Assembly: GCF_002814235.1 (NCBI RefSeq)
Contig: NZ_PHSU01000011.1
Span: forward strand, 434,001 to 498,000
Length of the DNA: 64,000 nucleotides
Direction of reading: 5' to 3'
DNA from: Pseudomonas sp. QS1027
Lineage (GTDB): Bacteria > Pseudomonadota > Gammaproteobacteria > Pseudomonadales > Pseudomonadaceae
Part shown: positions 43,005-51,691 of the stretch, in pieces
How the letters are laid out: each line of letters begins with the position of its first letter
How positions within the stretch are numbered: the first letter of the stretch is position 1
Program-made: the position numbers and the translations under genes
Notes under the pieces: model-generated
What the model was told of the DNA's origin: nothing
The model's database searches: none
Seen by the model: the letters and a program-made list of their open reading frames with translations, nothing else

Positions 43005-43342
43005 GATGCATCCCTCCAGCCCGCCACACCCAATTCCCAGGCCAGGCTGCGACGAATCGCGGCGTCAGGCTCGCGCTCTCCGCTTTCGATCAGCCCCAGG
43101 TACGAAGGGCTGATGCCCACCGTACGCGCCAGGGTCTCCACCGCCAGGCCCTTGGCTTCGCGCAGGCTGCGCAACTGCTCGAAGGCCGGCAAGGTGTCAG
43201 CCGGCGGCACCGGGCTTGCTGGGGGAGATTGAGGAGGTTGCTGGCTGCTCAAACCGGCAGCCTGGAGTAACGTTTGATACTGAGCCCAGGGTAGAACCGC
43301 ATATTCCGGTTCTCCGTCACGTGTAATTACTTGAAGATCCAT
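43001..43342 (-). CDS. XRE-family helix-turn-helix protein
   Basis: 113 residues from the ATG giving MDLQVITRDGEP; two GTG codons just upstream are alternatives. The first 30 residues (VITRDGEPEYAVLPWAQYQTLLQ) look like the N terminus of Phd/YefM-type antitoxins. A Pro-rich linker (SSQQPPQSPPASPVPP) leads to an XRE HTH: LREAKGLAVETLARTVGISPSYLGLIESGERE. It is a DNA-binding regulator, possibly of its own two-gene operon. Confidence 0.82.
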   Translation of the reverse strand: MDLQVITRDGEPEYAVLPWAQYQTLLQAAGLSSQQPPQSPPASPVPPADTLPAFEQLRSLREAKGLAVETLARTVGISPSYLGLIESGEREPDAAIRRSLAWELGVAGWRDAS

Positions 43343-43454
43343 CACCACACCCCGTAGGACTTTTACACATAGCGAGTCGGCGCTTTCCTTGTAGCTTAAT
43401 CTTAACAGCCACCAAGGTCGCTAGGGGTGTGTTCTTCAAGGGAACGGATCCAGA

Positions 43455-43910
43455 TCAATCCTTTTCGTGACGTTCCAGCTGCAACTGCTCGGGGGTGTCC
43501 GGCAAATGCTCGATGGCCCTGAGCTGCTCGGGCGCCTGGAGTTCGAGCCAGTGGCGGAAAGCCGTCAGCTCCTGGTCCAGGGTATTCATCACCCAGGCCA
43601 GGACCGCAATGTCGTCGAGCATGCCGAACACGGGGATAAAATCGGGGATGGCGTCAATCGGGCTGAGGAAGTACATCAAGCCCGCCACCACGGTGACCAT
43701 CGACTTGACGCTGATGGCCCGGTACTCGCCGCGCCAGTAGGCCAGGCACAGGACCTGCAGCAGCTTCAGGTCCTCCCTGAGCTTGCCCAACCGGCCGCCC
43801 TGGTGCGTGCTCTTGCTCGCCACGGCGAACAACAGGCTGGGCAGACGGCCGCGCAGCAGCACACGTTGGGCCTTGGGCAGGAAGCGCGTGAAACTCCAGG
43901 GTGCTTTCAT
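43455..43910 (-). CDS. YkvA/DUF1232-family membrane protein
   Basis: 151 residues from MKAPWSFTRFLPK, chosen for GGAG five bases upstream. The family core VKSMVTVVAGLMYFLSPIDAIPDFIPVFGMLDDIAVLAWVM contains two hydrophobic segments around the invariant SPIDAIPDFIP (about residues 81-91). Function unknown; family members are small inner-membrane proteins. Twenty-nine bp upstream lies an inverted pair of perfect DnaA-box sequences. Confidence 0.84.
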   Translation of the reverse strand: MKAPWSFTRFLPKAQRVLLRGRLPSLLFAVASKSTHQGGRLGKLREDLKLLQVLCLAYWRGEYRAISVKSMVTVVAGLMYFLSPIDAIPDFIPVFGMLDDIAVLAWVMNTLDQELTAFRHWLELQAPEQLRAIEHLPDTPEQLQLERHEKD

Positions 43911-43938
43911 CATCACTCCAATCGACAGCGACGCCAGG

Positions 43939-43961
43939 TTATCCACACAAATTGTGGATAA
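43939..43961. promoter_or_regulatory. Inverted pair of consensus DnaA boxes
   Basis: TTATCCACA and TGTGGATAA face each other with a 5-bp spacer, and the symmetry extends to AGGTTATCCACA (12-base arms). Both boxes are the strongest consensus form. The pair lies upstream of the DUF1232 gene, in a 293-bp gap without genes. Confidence 0.6.
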
Positions 43962-44162
43962 CCTTGTGAACAGAGCCACTTTTCAACGCTGGAAGCCCCG
44001 CTTTACAAGGGCCCAGCTCAGATCGGGCGTTTTTTACTCACCGAAAAAAAGCCATTATTTCATTGACTTGGCATCAGTCTACGATTAGGCCTGTTAGCTG
44101 AATATTAAGACTATACCGACCTATAGATGTTCGTTTTCTTACAGCCTGTATATCCCAGATAC

Positions 44163-44190
44163 GACAACGCCCCGAAAACGGGGCGTTGTC
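44163..44190. terminator. Hairpin after the FKBP gene
   Basis: GACAACGCCCCG-AAAA-CGGGGCGTTGTC is a perfect 12-bp stem 14 bp past the fklB stop. No strong T-tract on either side, but stem strength and position suit a terminator. Confidence 0.72.
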
Positions 44191-44203
44191 ACGAGCCGGC
44201 GCC

Positions 44204-44920
44204 TTATTTGGCGGCGGCGTCTTCCTTGGCAGGATCCTTGATGGCCAGCAGTTCCAGGTCGAAGACCAGGACCGAGTTGGCCGGGATTGCCGGGCTTGGG
44301 CTTTGTGCGCCGTAGGCCAGGTCGCTCGGGATGTACAGCTTGTACTTCTCGCCGACGTGCATCAGTTGCAGGCCTTCGACCCAACCTGGAATCACGCCGC
44401 TGACCGGCAGGTCAATCGGGCTGCCGCGATCCACGGAGCTGTCAAAGGTGGTGCCATTGGTCAGCTTGCCGGTGTAGTGAACGGTCACTACGTCGGTCGG
44501 CTTGGGTTGAGGACCGTCGGCTTTCTTGACGACTTCATACTGCAGGCCGGAAGCGGTAGTGACGACACCTGGCTTCTTGGCGTTTTCTTCGAGGAATTTC
44601 TTGCCGGCAGTCGCCGACTCTTCGCTCAGCTTGGCCATACGCTCTTCAGCGCGCTTCTGCAGGGCGGCAAAGGCTTCGACCAGTTCGTCATCCTTGAGCT
44701 TCTGCGGCTTCTTGCCGACGGCATCTTCGATCCCCTGGGCCACGGCTTTGGAATCCAGGTCATCCATGCCTTCCTGGGCCAGGCTCTTGCCCATGTTCAG
44801 GCCGATACCGTAGGAAGCTTTTTGCGCCGGGGTTTTCAGCTCAACGCTGGAATGCGAATCGCAACCCGCAAGTACCAGGCCTACCAGGGCCACCGCCGCC
44901 GCCAACCGATGCTGTTTCAT
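44204..44920 (-). CDS. fklB: FKBP-type peptidyl-prolyl isomerase, lipoprotein
   Basis: 238 residues. The signal peptide ends in the lipobox LAGC (residues 17-20), so the protein is lipid-anchored. An FkpA-type N-terminal dimerisation domain (KASYGIGLNMGKSLAQEG) and a long helix lead to the FKBP domain (about 140-228: VTVHYTGKLTNGTTFDSS, VIPGWVEGLQLMHVGEKY). It assists folding of envelope proteins. AAGGAAA precedes the ATG. It has its own hairpin terminator. The 258 bp upstream, towards the cytochrome gene, hold no recognisable feature. Confidence 0.93.
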   Translation of the reverse strand: MKQHRLAAAVALVGLVLAGCDSHSSVELKTPAQKASYGIGLNMGKSLAQEGMDDLDSKAVAQGIEDAVGKKPQKLKDDELVEAFAALQKRAEERMAKLSEESATAGKKFLEENAKKPGVVTTASGLQYEVVKKADGPQPKPTDVVTVHYTGKLTNGTTFDSSVDRGSPIDLPVSGVIPGWVEGLQLMHVGEKYKLYIPSDLAYGAQSPSPAIPANSVLVFDLELLAIKDPAKEDAAAK

Positions 44921-45178
44921 GCTATTTCCTTGTTCATGCGCCTAAAGGGCAATCGTATAAAGCCGCGAGCTTATCAGGCCGCCACGACCAATGGCTACCG
45001 GCATGAGAGGGGCAAACAGCCAATAAGTTCAGGTGTTTGGGGCATTTTACAAAACCCTGACAGTCTGCTTACGTCTGCACGGACGAGACCGAAGCGCCAC
45101 GGGCCAGCAGTCACGGCCATCATGGCTACTTGATGCTAGGCAACGGCTCAGGCATAAGAAGGAAACAACTCGACAAGG

Positions 45179-46993
45179 ATGGTGATCTTGCGCATTTTTT
45201 ACCGTGTATTACTGGCAGCGATTCTCCTGCTTTGCCTCGGCATCGCGGTGATCCTGTACTACGTCGTCAATCCGAAATTGCCGACTTACGTACCGGCCCC
45301 CGTGCGCTATCTGGACCAATGGAGCGAGGCCGACCGGCAAACCTACTACTACACACCCCAGGGCACCCAGGTCAAAGGCCTGCGTTACGAGTGGTTCACG
45401 GCCCTGGAGTTGCCGTTTTCCGAACAACGCTTTGCAGAACCGGCGTATCTGGCACGCTTCGGTTTCCTGACCGATCCAAAGCGCAAGGCCAGCGCGAACA
45501 ACCCCGGCAACTTGCCGGTGGGTTTCGCCCGCCATCAGAACCCCGGCAGCAACGAGCAGTACCTGGATATCACCTGCGCGGCCTGCCATACCGGCGAGTT
45601 GCGCTACAAAGGCCAGGCGCTGCGGATCGACGGCGGCTCGGCCCAGCATGTGCTGCCCTCCAGCGTACCGACGGTGCGCGGCGGCAGTTTCGGCCAGGCC
45701 ATGGTGGCGAGCCTCGCCGCTACCTATTACAACCCGTGGAAGTTCAAGCGCTTTGCCCACAAGGTCCTGGGCGATAACTATGACGCCCAGTACGACCAGT
45801 TGCGCGGGGACTTCAAGCAGTCCCTGGACATCTTCCTGAAGACGGCCTGGAACGATACCCATCGTGGCCTCTACCCGACCCAGGAAGGCCCGGGCCGTAC
45901 CGACGCCTTCGGCCGAATCGCCAACGCCAGCTTCGGCGATGCCATTTCCGAGAAAAACTACCGCGTCGCCAACGCCCCCGTGGATTACCCGCAGCTCTGG
46001 GATATCTGGACCTTCGACTGGGTGCAGTGGACGGCTTCAGCCCAGCAGCCCATGGCCCGCAATATCGGCGAAGCGCTGGGGGTCGGCGCAACCCTGAATT
46101 TCTTCGACACCAATGGCCAGCCCTTGCAAGGTGCCGACCGCTACCCTTCCGGTGTGCGCGTGCGCGACCTGCAGCGGATCGAGGAAACCCTCAAGCACCT
46201 GCAACCACCGCACTGGCCGGAGGATCTGTTCGGCAAGGTCGACCTGCCATTGGCCGCCAAGGGCCGCGGACTGTTCGCGGAAAACTGCGCCGGCTGCCAT
46301 GTGCCGCCGGTGACCGAGGAGAACGGTCGCCCGGTGAAACACCTGGTTTCCATCCCGGTCGCGGCAATCGGCACCGACCCGAACACCGCCAACAATATCG
46401 CCGACAATCGCTATGACCTGAGCACGCTGCAATGGAACCCGGCCGAGCTGGCGAAGCTGCCGGTGCAGTTGCACCCGACGCCCGAGGCGCCGCTGGACAT
46501 GACCCAGTTGTCGGTGGCCAAGGGCCTGGCCTATGTCACCGCTTTCGTCGAAGAGCGTGCCTATCGCGAAGCCAAGGTGACGCCCGAAGAGCGCCCGGCC
46601 ATGGATGGCTTCGGCCTGCCCATCGGCGTGCTCGAACAACGCGCCTACAAGGCCCGGCCGCTGGCCGGCGTATGGGCCACCCCGCCGTTTCTGCACAACG
46701 GCTCGGTGCCTTCGCTGTATCAACTGCTCTCGCCCCAGGACGAGCGCGCCAGTAGCTTCTATCGCGGCACCTTCGAATACGATCCGCGTCATCTCGGTTA
46801 TCGCCAGGAAGCCTTTCCCAATGGCTTCCTGTACGACACCCGGATCAGCGGCAACCACAACAGTGGCCACGAATTCCGCGCCGGCAAGCGTGGCAATGGT
46901 GTGATCGGTCGTTTGCTGCAGCCCGAGGAACGCTGGGCCCTGCTCGAATACCTGAAAGTCCTCGGCGGCCCACTGGAGTCGCAACTGCCATGA
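45179..46993 (+). CDS. Di-heme cytochrome c (peroxidase-like)
   Basis: 604 residues with one N-terminal membrane anchor (VLLAAILLLCLGIAVILYYVV), so periplasmic. Two c-type heme sites are visible: CAACH (residue 133) and CAGCH (about residue 370). The flanking motifs ATPPFLHNGSVPSLYQLL and YDTRISGNHNSGHEF are typical of the di-heme peroxidase/RoxA-like superfamily. The start is uncertain: a TTG nine bases later has a well-placed AAGGA. The partner gene 37 bp downstream encodes a catalase-like heme protein, and the pair probably handles peroxides or oxidises lipid substrates. Confidence 0.85.
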   Translation: MVILRIFYRVLLAAILLLCLGIAVILYYVVNPKLPTYVPAPVRYLDQWSEADRQTYYYTPQGTQVKGLRYEWFTALELPFSEQRFAEPAYLARFGFLTDPKRKASANNPGNLPVGFARHQNPGSNEQYLDITCAACHTGELRYKGQALRIDGGSAQHVLPSSVPTVRGGSFGQAMVASLAATYYNPWKFKRFAHKVLGDNYDAQYDQLRGDFKQSLDIFLKTAWNDTHRGLYPTQEGPGRTDAFGRIANASFGDAISEKNYRVANAPVDYPQLWDIWTFDWVQWTASAQQPMARNIGEALGVGATLNFFDTNGQPLQGADRYPSGVRVRDLQRIEETLKHLQPPHWPEDLFGKVDLPLAAKGRGLFAENCAGCHVPPVTEENGRPVKHLVSIPVAAIGTDPNTANNIADNRYDLSTLQWNPAELAKLPVQLHPTPEAPLDMTQLSVAKGLAYVTAFVEERAYREAKVTPEERPAMDGFGLPIGVLEQRAYKARPLAGVWATPPFLHNGSVPSLYQLLSPQDERASSFYRGTFEYDPRHLGYRQEAFPNGFLYDTRISGNHNSGHEFRAGKRGNGVIGRLLQPEERWALLEYLKVLGGPLESQLP

Positions 46994-47030
46994 CCCCTCC
47001 CCTTCGCGTTCACGTTAAAAGGATGTCTAC

Positions 47031-48167
47031 ATGCTGACCCGACTCTGGCTGCGCCTCGGCGCCTTTCTGGGCAAGAGCCTGCTGATCCTGATCGGCCTCG
47101 GGCTGGTCGGCTGGGCCCTGGCCAGCGGCTGGTACGCCTGGCGCCATAGCGGCCCGGTGTCCGCCGAGGAACAGATTCCGCCCGGCGAATCGGCCATGAC
47201 CCAGGACATCATCCAGACCGCGGTGCGCATCGTCGACCAGCACCGCGAGGGCACCCGCTACCTGCGCGATGCCCATGCCAAGGCCCATGGCTGCGTGAAG
47301 GCCGAGGTTCAGGTGCCGAGTGATCTGAGCAGCGATCTGCGCCAGGGTGTGTTTGCCGAGCCGGGCAAGACCTGGCAGGCGCTGATACGCCTGTCCAATG
47401 GCAACGCCTATCCCCAGTTCGACAGTATTCGTGATGCCCGCGGCATGGCGCTGAAGCTGCTCGATGTACCGGGCAAGCAATTGCTGCCGGGGCAACAGGG
47501 GCGCAACGAGCAGGATTTCGTGATGTTCAGTCATCCGAACTTCTTCGTCAGCGATGTCGCCGAGTACCAGCAGAACATCGGGGCCCAGGCGGACGGCAAG
47601 CAGGTGCTGGCGTTTTTCCCGAGCTGGAACCCGACCACCTGGCAGGTACGCCATCTGTTTATCGCCCTGGCGACCTTGGCACCGGCGCCGATCAGTCCGA
47701 CGCAGACCACTTACTTTTCGGTCTCGCCCTACAAGTTCGGCAATGACAACGCCAAGTTCCGTGTAGCCCCTGACCCGCAGAGCTGCCCGGAATATGCCTT
47801 GCCGAAACAGAATGAGGACCTGCCGAACTTCCTTCGTAGCGCCCTGACCCAACAGTTATCCACAGACCGTGTCCCGGCCTGTTTCGTCTTGCAGATCCAG
47901 CGGCAGAATGCGCACCTGTATATGCCGATCGAAGACACCAGCATTGAATGGAAGGAGAGTGATGCGCCGTTCCAGACGGTGGCGCGGATCCGGATTCCGG
48001 CCCAGGATTTCGATACGCTGGAACAGAATATCGCCTGTGACAACCAGTCGTTCAGCCCTTGGCACGGTCTTGAGGCGCACCGGCCGATTGGTGGGATCAA
48101 CCGGTTGCGCAAGGCGGTGTATGACGCGGTCAGCGATTACCGGCATAGCCGCAACGCCGAGCAATAA
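47031..48167 (+). CDS. Catalase-family (SrpA/allene-oxide-synthase-like) heme protein
   Basis: 378 residues with an N-terminal membrane anchor (LLILIGLGLVGWALASGWY). The catalase-related fold is suggested by the first helix MTQDIIQTAVRIVDQHREGTRYLRDAHAKAHGC (the HAKA.G motif holds the distal His), RLSNGNAYPQFDSIRDARGMALKLLDVPG, and DFVMFSHPNFFV. It is shorter than true catalases. AAAAGGATG lies before the start. It follows the di-heme cytochrome gene, so a joint role in peroxide or hydroperoxide metabolism is likely. A consensus DnaA box inside the gene (47856-47864) is probably chance. Confidence 0.84.
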   Translation: MLTRLWLRLGAFLGKSLLILIGLGLVGWALASGWYAWRHSGPVSAEEQIPPGESAMTQDIIQTAVRIVDQHREGTRYLRDAHAKAHGCVKAEVQVPSDLSSDLRQGVFAEPGKTWQALIRLSNGNAYPQFDSIRDARGMALKLLDVPGKQLLPGQQGRNEQDFVMFSHPNFFVSDVAEYQQNIGAQADGKQVLAFFPSWNPTTWQVRHLFIALATLAPAPISPTQTTYFSVSPYKFGNDNAKFRVAPDPQSCPEYALPKQNEDLPNFLRSALTQQLSTDRVPACFVLQIQRQNAHLYMPIEDTSIEWKESDAPFQTVARIRIPAQDFDTLEQNIACDNQSFSPWHGLEAHRPIGGINRLRKAVYDAVSDYRHSRNAEQ

Positions 48168-48178
48168 ACCCCAGACGA

Positions 48179-48204
48179 CAAAAAGCCCGCACAAGGCGGG
48201 CTTT
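48179..48204 (-). terminator. Terminator of tRNA cluster 1
   Basis: On the minus strand AAAGCCCGCCTTGTGCGGGC is followed by TTTTTG, 42 bp after tRNA-Asp. The same hairpin occurs after the second tRNA cluster. Confidence 0.85.
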
Positions 48205-48245
48205 CTGTGATGACCTGGCGTTCAGTGGTCCAGATCATTTGAAGA

Positions 48246-48322
48246 TGGCGCAGCGGACGGGACTCGAACCCGCGACCCCCGGCGTGACAGGCCGGTATTC
48301 TAACCGACTGAACTACCGCTGC
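48246..48322 (-). tRNA. tRNA-Asp (GTC)
   Basis: 77 nt including encoded CCA. Acceptor 5' GCAGCGG pairs with CCGCTGC, discriminator G. The anticodon loop CCTGTCACG reads GTC. T-arm GGGTTCGAGTCCC. Identical to the copy at 51360. Confidence 0.97.
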
Positions 48323-48341
48323 GCGTAGCGTTGAAGCGAAA

Positions 48342-48417
48342 TGGTGGGTGATGACGGGATCGAACCGCCGACCCTCTGCTTGTAAGGCAGATGCTCTCCC
48401 AGCTGAGCTAATCACCC
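48342..48417 (-). tRNA. tRNA-Val (TAC)
   Basis: 76 nt including CCA. Acceptor GGGTGAT pairs with ATCACCC, anticodon TAC in CTTACAA, T-arm GGCGGTTCGATCCCGTC. D arm reads GCTCAGCTGGGAGAGC. Transcribed before tRNA-Asp in the same unit, 19 bp apart. Confidence 0.97.
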
Positions 48418-48577
48418 TTTCGTTTCGGTGCGGGCGCATTATGCCACAAAAAATCCATAACGCACTGATTTAGATAATCTTTTTTCAGCACTTGGATTTC
48501 TTGAAGCTCAGCCCGCAAAAAAACCGGGCCAGAGGGGCGAAACACAGCCGCCCGACTCTGGCCGCCAATGGCCTATT

Positions 48578-49867
48578 TCAATGCGACCGAAGGGCGGTGC
48601 CCTGGCTTCCGGCAGCCGGGGCATGCCCGCGTACCGCCAGGATGACCACCAGCATCCCCAACCCGCAGACCCCGGCGGTGATCACGAACGCGACGTTGTA
48701 ACCTCCGCCGTACTGCACCACCAGACCGGTCAAAGACGGCGCAATGATGCCGGCAAGGTTGGCCAGCAAATGAACGAAACCACCGGTGCCACCGACACGA
48801 TTCTTCGGCACGATGTCCTGAATCAGCCCCCAGCAGATCTGTGGTGTGACGAACAGGAAAACACTCGACACCGTGATGCAGGCCACCGCCATGCTCAACG
48901 ACGACACCTGGGTGGTGATCATCACGCAAGTGGCCGCGACCCCAAGGCCGACGATCAGCACGCACTTGCGCGCCAGGATCACATTACCCAGCTTCCTGGC
49001 CAATGCATCGGTGACAAAACCGCCGCCCAGAAAGCCCAACGCCGCTCCCAACCACGGGATCACGGCGATGATGCTCATGCTCTTGATATCCAGGTGCTGA
49101 AAGTCCATCAGGTAGCTGGGTAGCCAGGTCAGGAAGAAATACAGCACATAGTTGAAGCAGAAAAACGCGGTCGCGACAGCCAGCACCGGAGCGGAAAAAA
49201 TGTAGCTGACCAGGCTGCGGCCTTCCTGCACACCTTCGACCAGCACCTCGGCACGGCTGACACGAATCAACTCGCGCTCGGCCTCGGACACCTTCGGGTG
49301 CTGCTCGGGCGTGTCCTTGAAGATCAACAGCCAGGCCAGCAGCCACAGCGCACCCAGCAAGGCGATCACCACAAACGACACCCGCCAGCCATAATTCAGC
49401 GCCACCAGGCCGACGATCGGCCCCGCCACGGCCGCACCCAGGGGCTGGCCGCAGTTGGTGAAGCCCAACGCCCGCCCAGCCTCTTCCCGAGGAAACCAGT
49501 TAGTGATCGCCTTGTTGGTGGTGGTGCCCATCGGCCCCTCGCCCATGCCGAACAACACCCGGAAAATCAGCAGGTGGACGTACCCGGTAATGATCGCGGT
49601 CAAACCGCAAAACAGCGACCAGACACCCGCCGCCCAGGCAAAGACCTTTTTCGGACCATAGGTATCGGCAGCCCAGCCGCCGACAAAGCACAGGGCGCAG
49701 TAGCCGATGAAAAAGCTGCTGAAGATAAAGCCCATCTGGGCATCGTCGATGTGCAGTTCGGTTTTCAACAACGGCGCCACCACCGACAGTGCGGCGCGAT
49801 CCAGGTAGTTGAGCATGCCGGCAAAAAACAGCAGCCCGGCGATTTTCCAGCGGTAGTTGTCTTTCAT
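48578..49867 (-). CDS. MFS transporter, anion:cation symporter (sugar-acid) type
   Basis: 429 residues with twelve predicted membrane helices. The N terminus (FFAGMLNYLDRAALSVVAP) and the helix 2-3 loop GGWAADTYGPKKVFAWA follow the ACS family, which takes up galactonate, glucarate and similar acids with protons. It is in line with an enolase-superfamily enzyme 46 bp upstream on the same strand; the two likely form a sugar-acid uptake and catabolism cassette. The cassette lies exactly between the two tRNA-cluster repeats. Confidence 0.9.
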   Translation of the reverse strand: MKDNYRWKIAGLLFFAGMLNYLDRAALSVVAPLLKTELHIDDAQMGFIFSSFFIGYCALCFVGGWAADTYGPKKVFAWAAGVWSLFCGLTAIITGYVHLLIFRVLFGMGEGPMGTTTNKAITNWFPREEAGRALGFTNCGQPLGAAVAGPIVGLVALNYGWRVSFVVIALLGALWLLAWLLIFKDTPEQHPKVSEAERELIRVSRAEVLVEGVQEGRSLVSYIFSAPVLAVATAFFCFNYVLYFFLTWLPSYLMDFQHLDIKSMSIIAVIPWLGAALGFLGGGFVTDALARKLGNVILARKCVLIVGLGVAATCVMITTQVSSLSMAVACITVSSVFLFVTPQICWGLIQDIVPKNRVGGTGGFVHLLANLAGIIAPSLTGLVVQYGGGYNVAFVITAGVCGLGMLVVILAVRGHAPAAGSQGTALRSH

Positions 49868-49913
49868 TTTTTATGGCCTTTATTATTTTTAGAGAGTGAC
49901 AGCCTGTGGTGGC

Positions 49914-51053
49914 TCAACTGATCAGCGCATGGTCCGTGCAATAGCTGCGCAACACCTCGACATCGGGCACAAAACCAAGGCCAGGCACGTCGGGCAGGCT
50001 CATGCGGGGTTTGAAGGCGAGTTCGGGATACAGCAGGCGCTCGAACTCGATAAAGGGGACTTCCAGTGCCACGTCCGCCGGTAACAAGGTGCACAGGTGG
50101 GCGACGGCGAGCAGCCCCGGGCCGAAGTAGAAGCAATGGGGCACGACGCGGACAGCGTGCTCACGAGCAATGGCGAAAACCTCCAGCATCGCGCTGATGC
50201 CCCCGACCTTGGCGACGCTGGGTTGCAGGACATCGACCGCACCCTGCTCGACCAAGGCGCGAATACCCTTCACCCCAGCGGCGTTTTCACCGGCGGAAAT
50301 CGCCACGCCATGACCACGCACCCGGGCCAGGCCATTGATATCGTCGGGCGGCCAGACGGGCTCCTCCAGCCAACCGAGGTCAAGCTCGCGCAACTGTTCA
50401 GCCATGTCGCACGCCTGGGCAACGGTCCATGGGCAATTGACATCGACCATCAACTCGCCGACCGACACCGGCAGCGCCGCACGGGCCGCCGCAATGGCCG
50501 CACAGGTGGTTTCATGCAGCTTGATCTTGCGAAAGCCCTGCTGGCGGGCGCGGTTGACCTGGGCAAACACCTCGTCGGGATCGCCGCCATAACTGACCAG
50601 GCTGGCATACAACTCAAGCTCGCGCAGCGTGCCACCCAGCAGCTGGAACAACGGCTGGCCGGCCACTTGTGCGGCCAGGTCCCACAAGGCGATGTCGATA
50701 CCGGACAAGGCATACACCATCGGCCCGGTCGAGCCGAAACCATGCAGGGCGCGACGTGCGACTTCCAGGGTCTGGGCGCGGTCGGCCAGCGCGGTGCCGA
50801 TGAACATGGGCGCCACTACGTCAGTCAACGCCTTGAAGGTCACCGGATTGGAACCGTGGCCAAACGCCTCGCCCCAACCGCTCAGGCCCGTGTCGGTGGT
50901 GACCTTGAGCATCAGGCTTTCCATACGCCGATGTCGGGGCGATGCGGCATTGAAGGCATCGTCGTCCTTGGCCGGCCCGAGGTTCTTGCGCTCGGGGGTG
51001 CCCGCGGAAAACGGGATGCTCAGGCGGATGATCTCGATACTGCGAATAATCAC
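49914..51053 (-). CDS. Mandelate racemase/muconate lactonizing enzyme family protein
   Basis: 379 residues from a GTG with GGGAG eight bases upstream; a TTG 15 bp earlier overlaps that site. Enolase-superfamily capping domain, then the barrel with the base motif FRKIKLHE (KxK), metal ligands in MVDVN, WLEEP and ISAGEN, and a second lysine in QPSVAKVGG. This arrangement is that of MLE-like dehydratases, epimerases or cycloisomerases. The paired ACS transporter points to a sugar acid as substrate. Upstream, GTTATCGTACAAC (about 51110) may be an operator of a FadR/GntR-type regulator not present here. Confidence 0.87.
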   Translation of the reverse strand: MIIRSIEIIRLSIPFSAGTPERKNLGPAKDDDAFNAASPRHRRMESLMLKVTTDTGLSGWGEAFGHGSNPVTFKALTDVVAPMFIGTALADRAQTLEVARRALHGFGSTGPMVYALSGIDIALWDLAAQVAGQPLFQLLGGTLRELELYASLVSYGGDPDEVFAQVNRARQQGFRKIKLHETTCAAIAAARAALPVSVGELMVDVNCPWTVAQACDMAEQLRELDLGWLEEPVWPPDDINGLARVRGHGVAISAGENAAGVKGIRALVEQGAVDVLQPSVAKVGGISAMLEVFAIAREHAVRVVPHCFYFGPGLLAVAHLCTLLPADVALEVPFIEFERLLYPELAFKPRMSLPDVPGLGFVPDVEVLRSYCTDHALIS

Positions 51054-51293
51054 AGGCAGGTCTCCCAACGCTTTTTTTGGTTTTATAAACTGACGAGGAG
51101 CAGTGTTACGTTATCGTACAACATCATTGAGAGAGGAAGGAATGAATCGTGTGGATTATCCGAACAACGGAGTCGGGAATGCCGGCCTGGGAACGGCGCA
51201 ACATTGATCGCTGGGGAATCGAGGGCTGAGGCCGGCTTGAATGCGTAGGTGAAAACCGCGGCGGGCGCTGGATCCGAAGGGAATTCGGAAAAC

Positions 51294-51320
51294 AAAAAAG
51301 CCCGCACAAGGCGGGCTTTC
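51294..51320 (-). terminator. Terminator of tRNA cluster 2
   Basis: Same AAAGCCCGCCTTGTGCGGGC hairpin with a TTTTTTG tail on the minus strand. The 291 bp between it and the preceding gene start otherwise show only the operator-like sequence near 51110. Confidence 0.85.
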
Positions 51321-51359
51321 TGTGATGACCTGGCTTTCAGTGGTCCAGATCATCGAATA

Positions 51360-51436
51360 TGGCGCAGCGGACGGGACTCGAACCCGCGACCCCCGGCGTG
51401 ACAGGCCGGTATTCTAACCGACTGAACTACCGCTGC
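51360..51436 (-). tRNA. tRNA-Asp (GTC), second copy
   Basis: 77 nt with CCA, identical over the mature sequence to the copy at 48246. Confidence 0.97.
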
Positions 51437-51455
51437 GCGTAACACTGATATCGAA

Positions 51456-51531
51456 TGGTGGGTGATGACGGGATCGAACCGCCGACCCTCTGCTTGTAAG
51501 GCAGATGCTCTCCCGGCTGAGCTAATCACCC
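51456..51531 (-). tRNA. tRNA-Val (TAC), second copy, one-base variant
   Basis: 76 nt with CCA. It differs from the first copy at one position in the D arm (GCCGGGAGAGC instead of GCTGGGAGAGC). The change replaces T by C near the variable D-loop border and should not disrupt the fold. Confidence 0.96.
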
Positions 51532-51691
51532 TTCGCTTTCGGTGTGGCGCGCATTCTACGGAGCACCCCACACTCTGGCAAGCACTTTTTTTAATATTTT
51601 TCTCAGGGCTTCCAAAGACTTAGCAGAGGGTTGGCCTATCGGGCCATGAAGAGAATAATGCCCACCTTTGTATAAAGGAGAGATGCACCCC

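Larger units (their letters stand above)
48179..48440. repeat. Direct repeat, copy 1 (tRNA-Asp/tRNA-Val cluster)
   Basis: About 262 bp holding the terminator, tRNA-Asp and tRNA-Val recur at 51294-51558 in the same orientation. Differences are confined to short spacers, a few flanking bases and one base in the tRNA-Val D arm. Confidence 0.85.
51294..51558. repeat. Direct repeat, copy 2 (tRNA-Asp/tRNA-Val cluster)
   Basis: Second copy of the tRNA cluster, 3.1 kb from the first and in the same orientation. The pair brackets the MFS/enolase cassette. Confidence 0.85.

Noticed and set aside
47856..47864. Single consensus DnaA box inside the catalase-like gene
   Set aside because: One 9-bp match in 64 kb is close to chance expectation and it lies in coding sequence.
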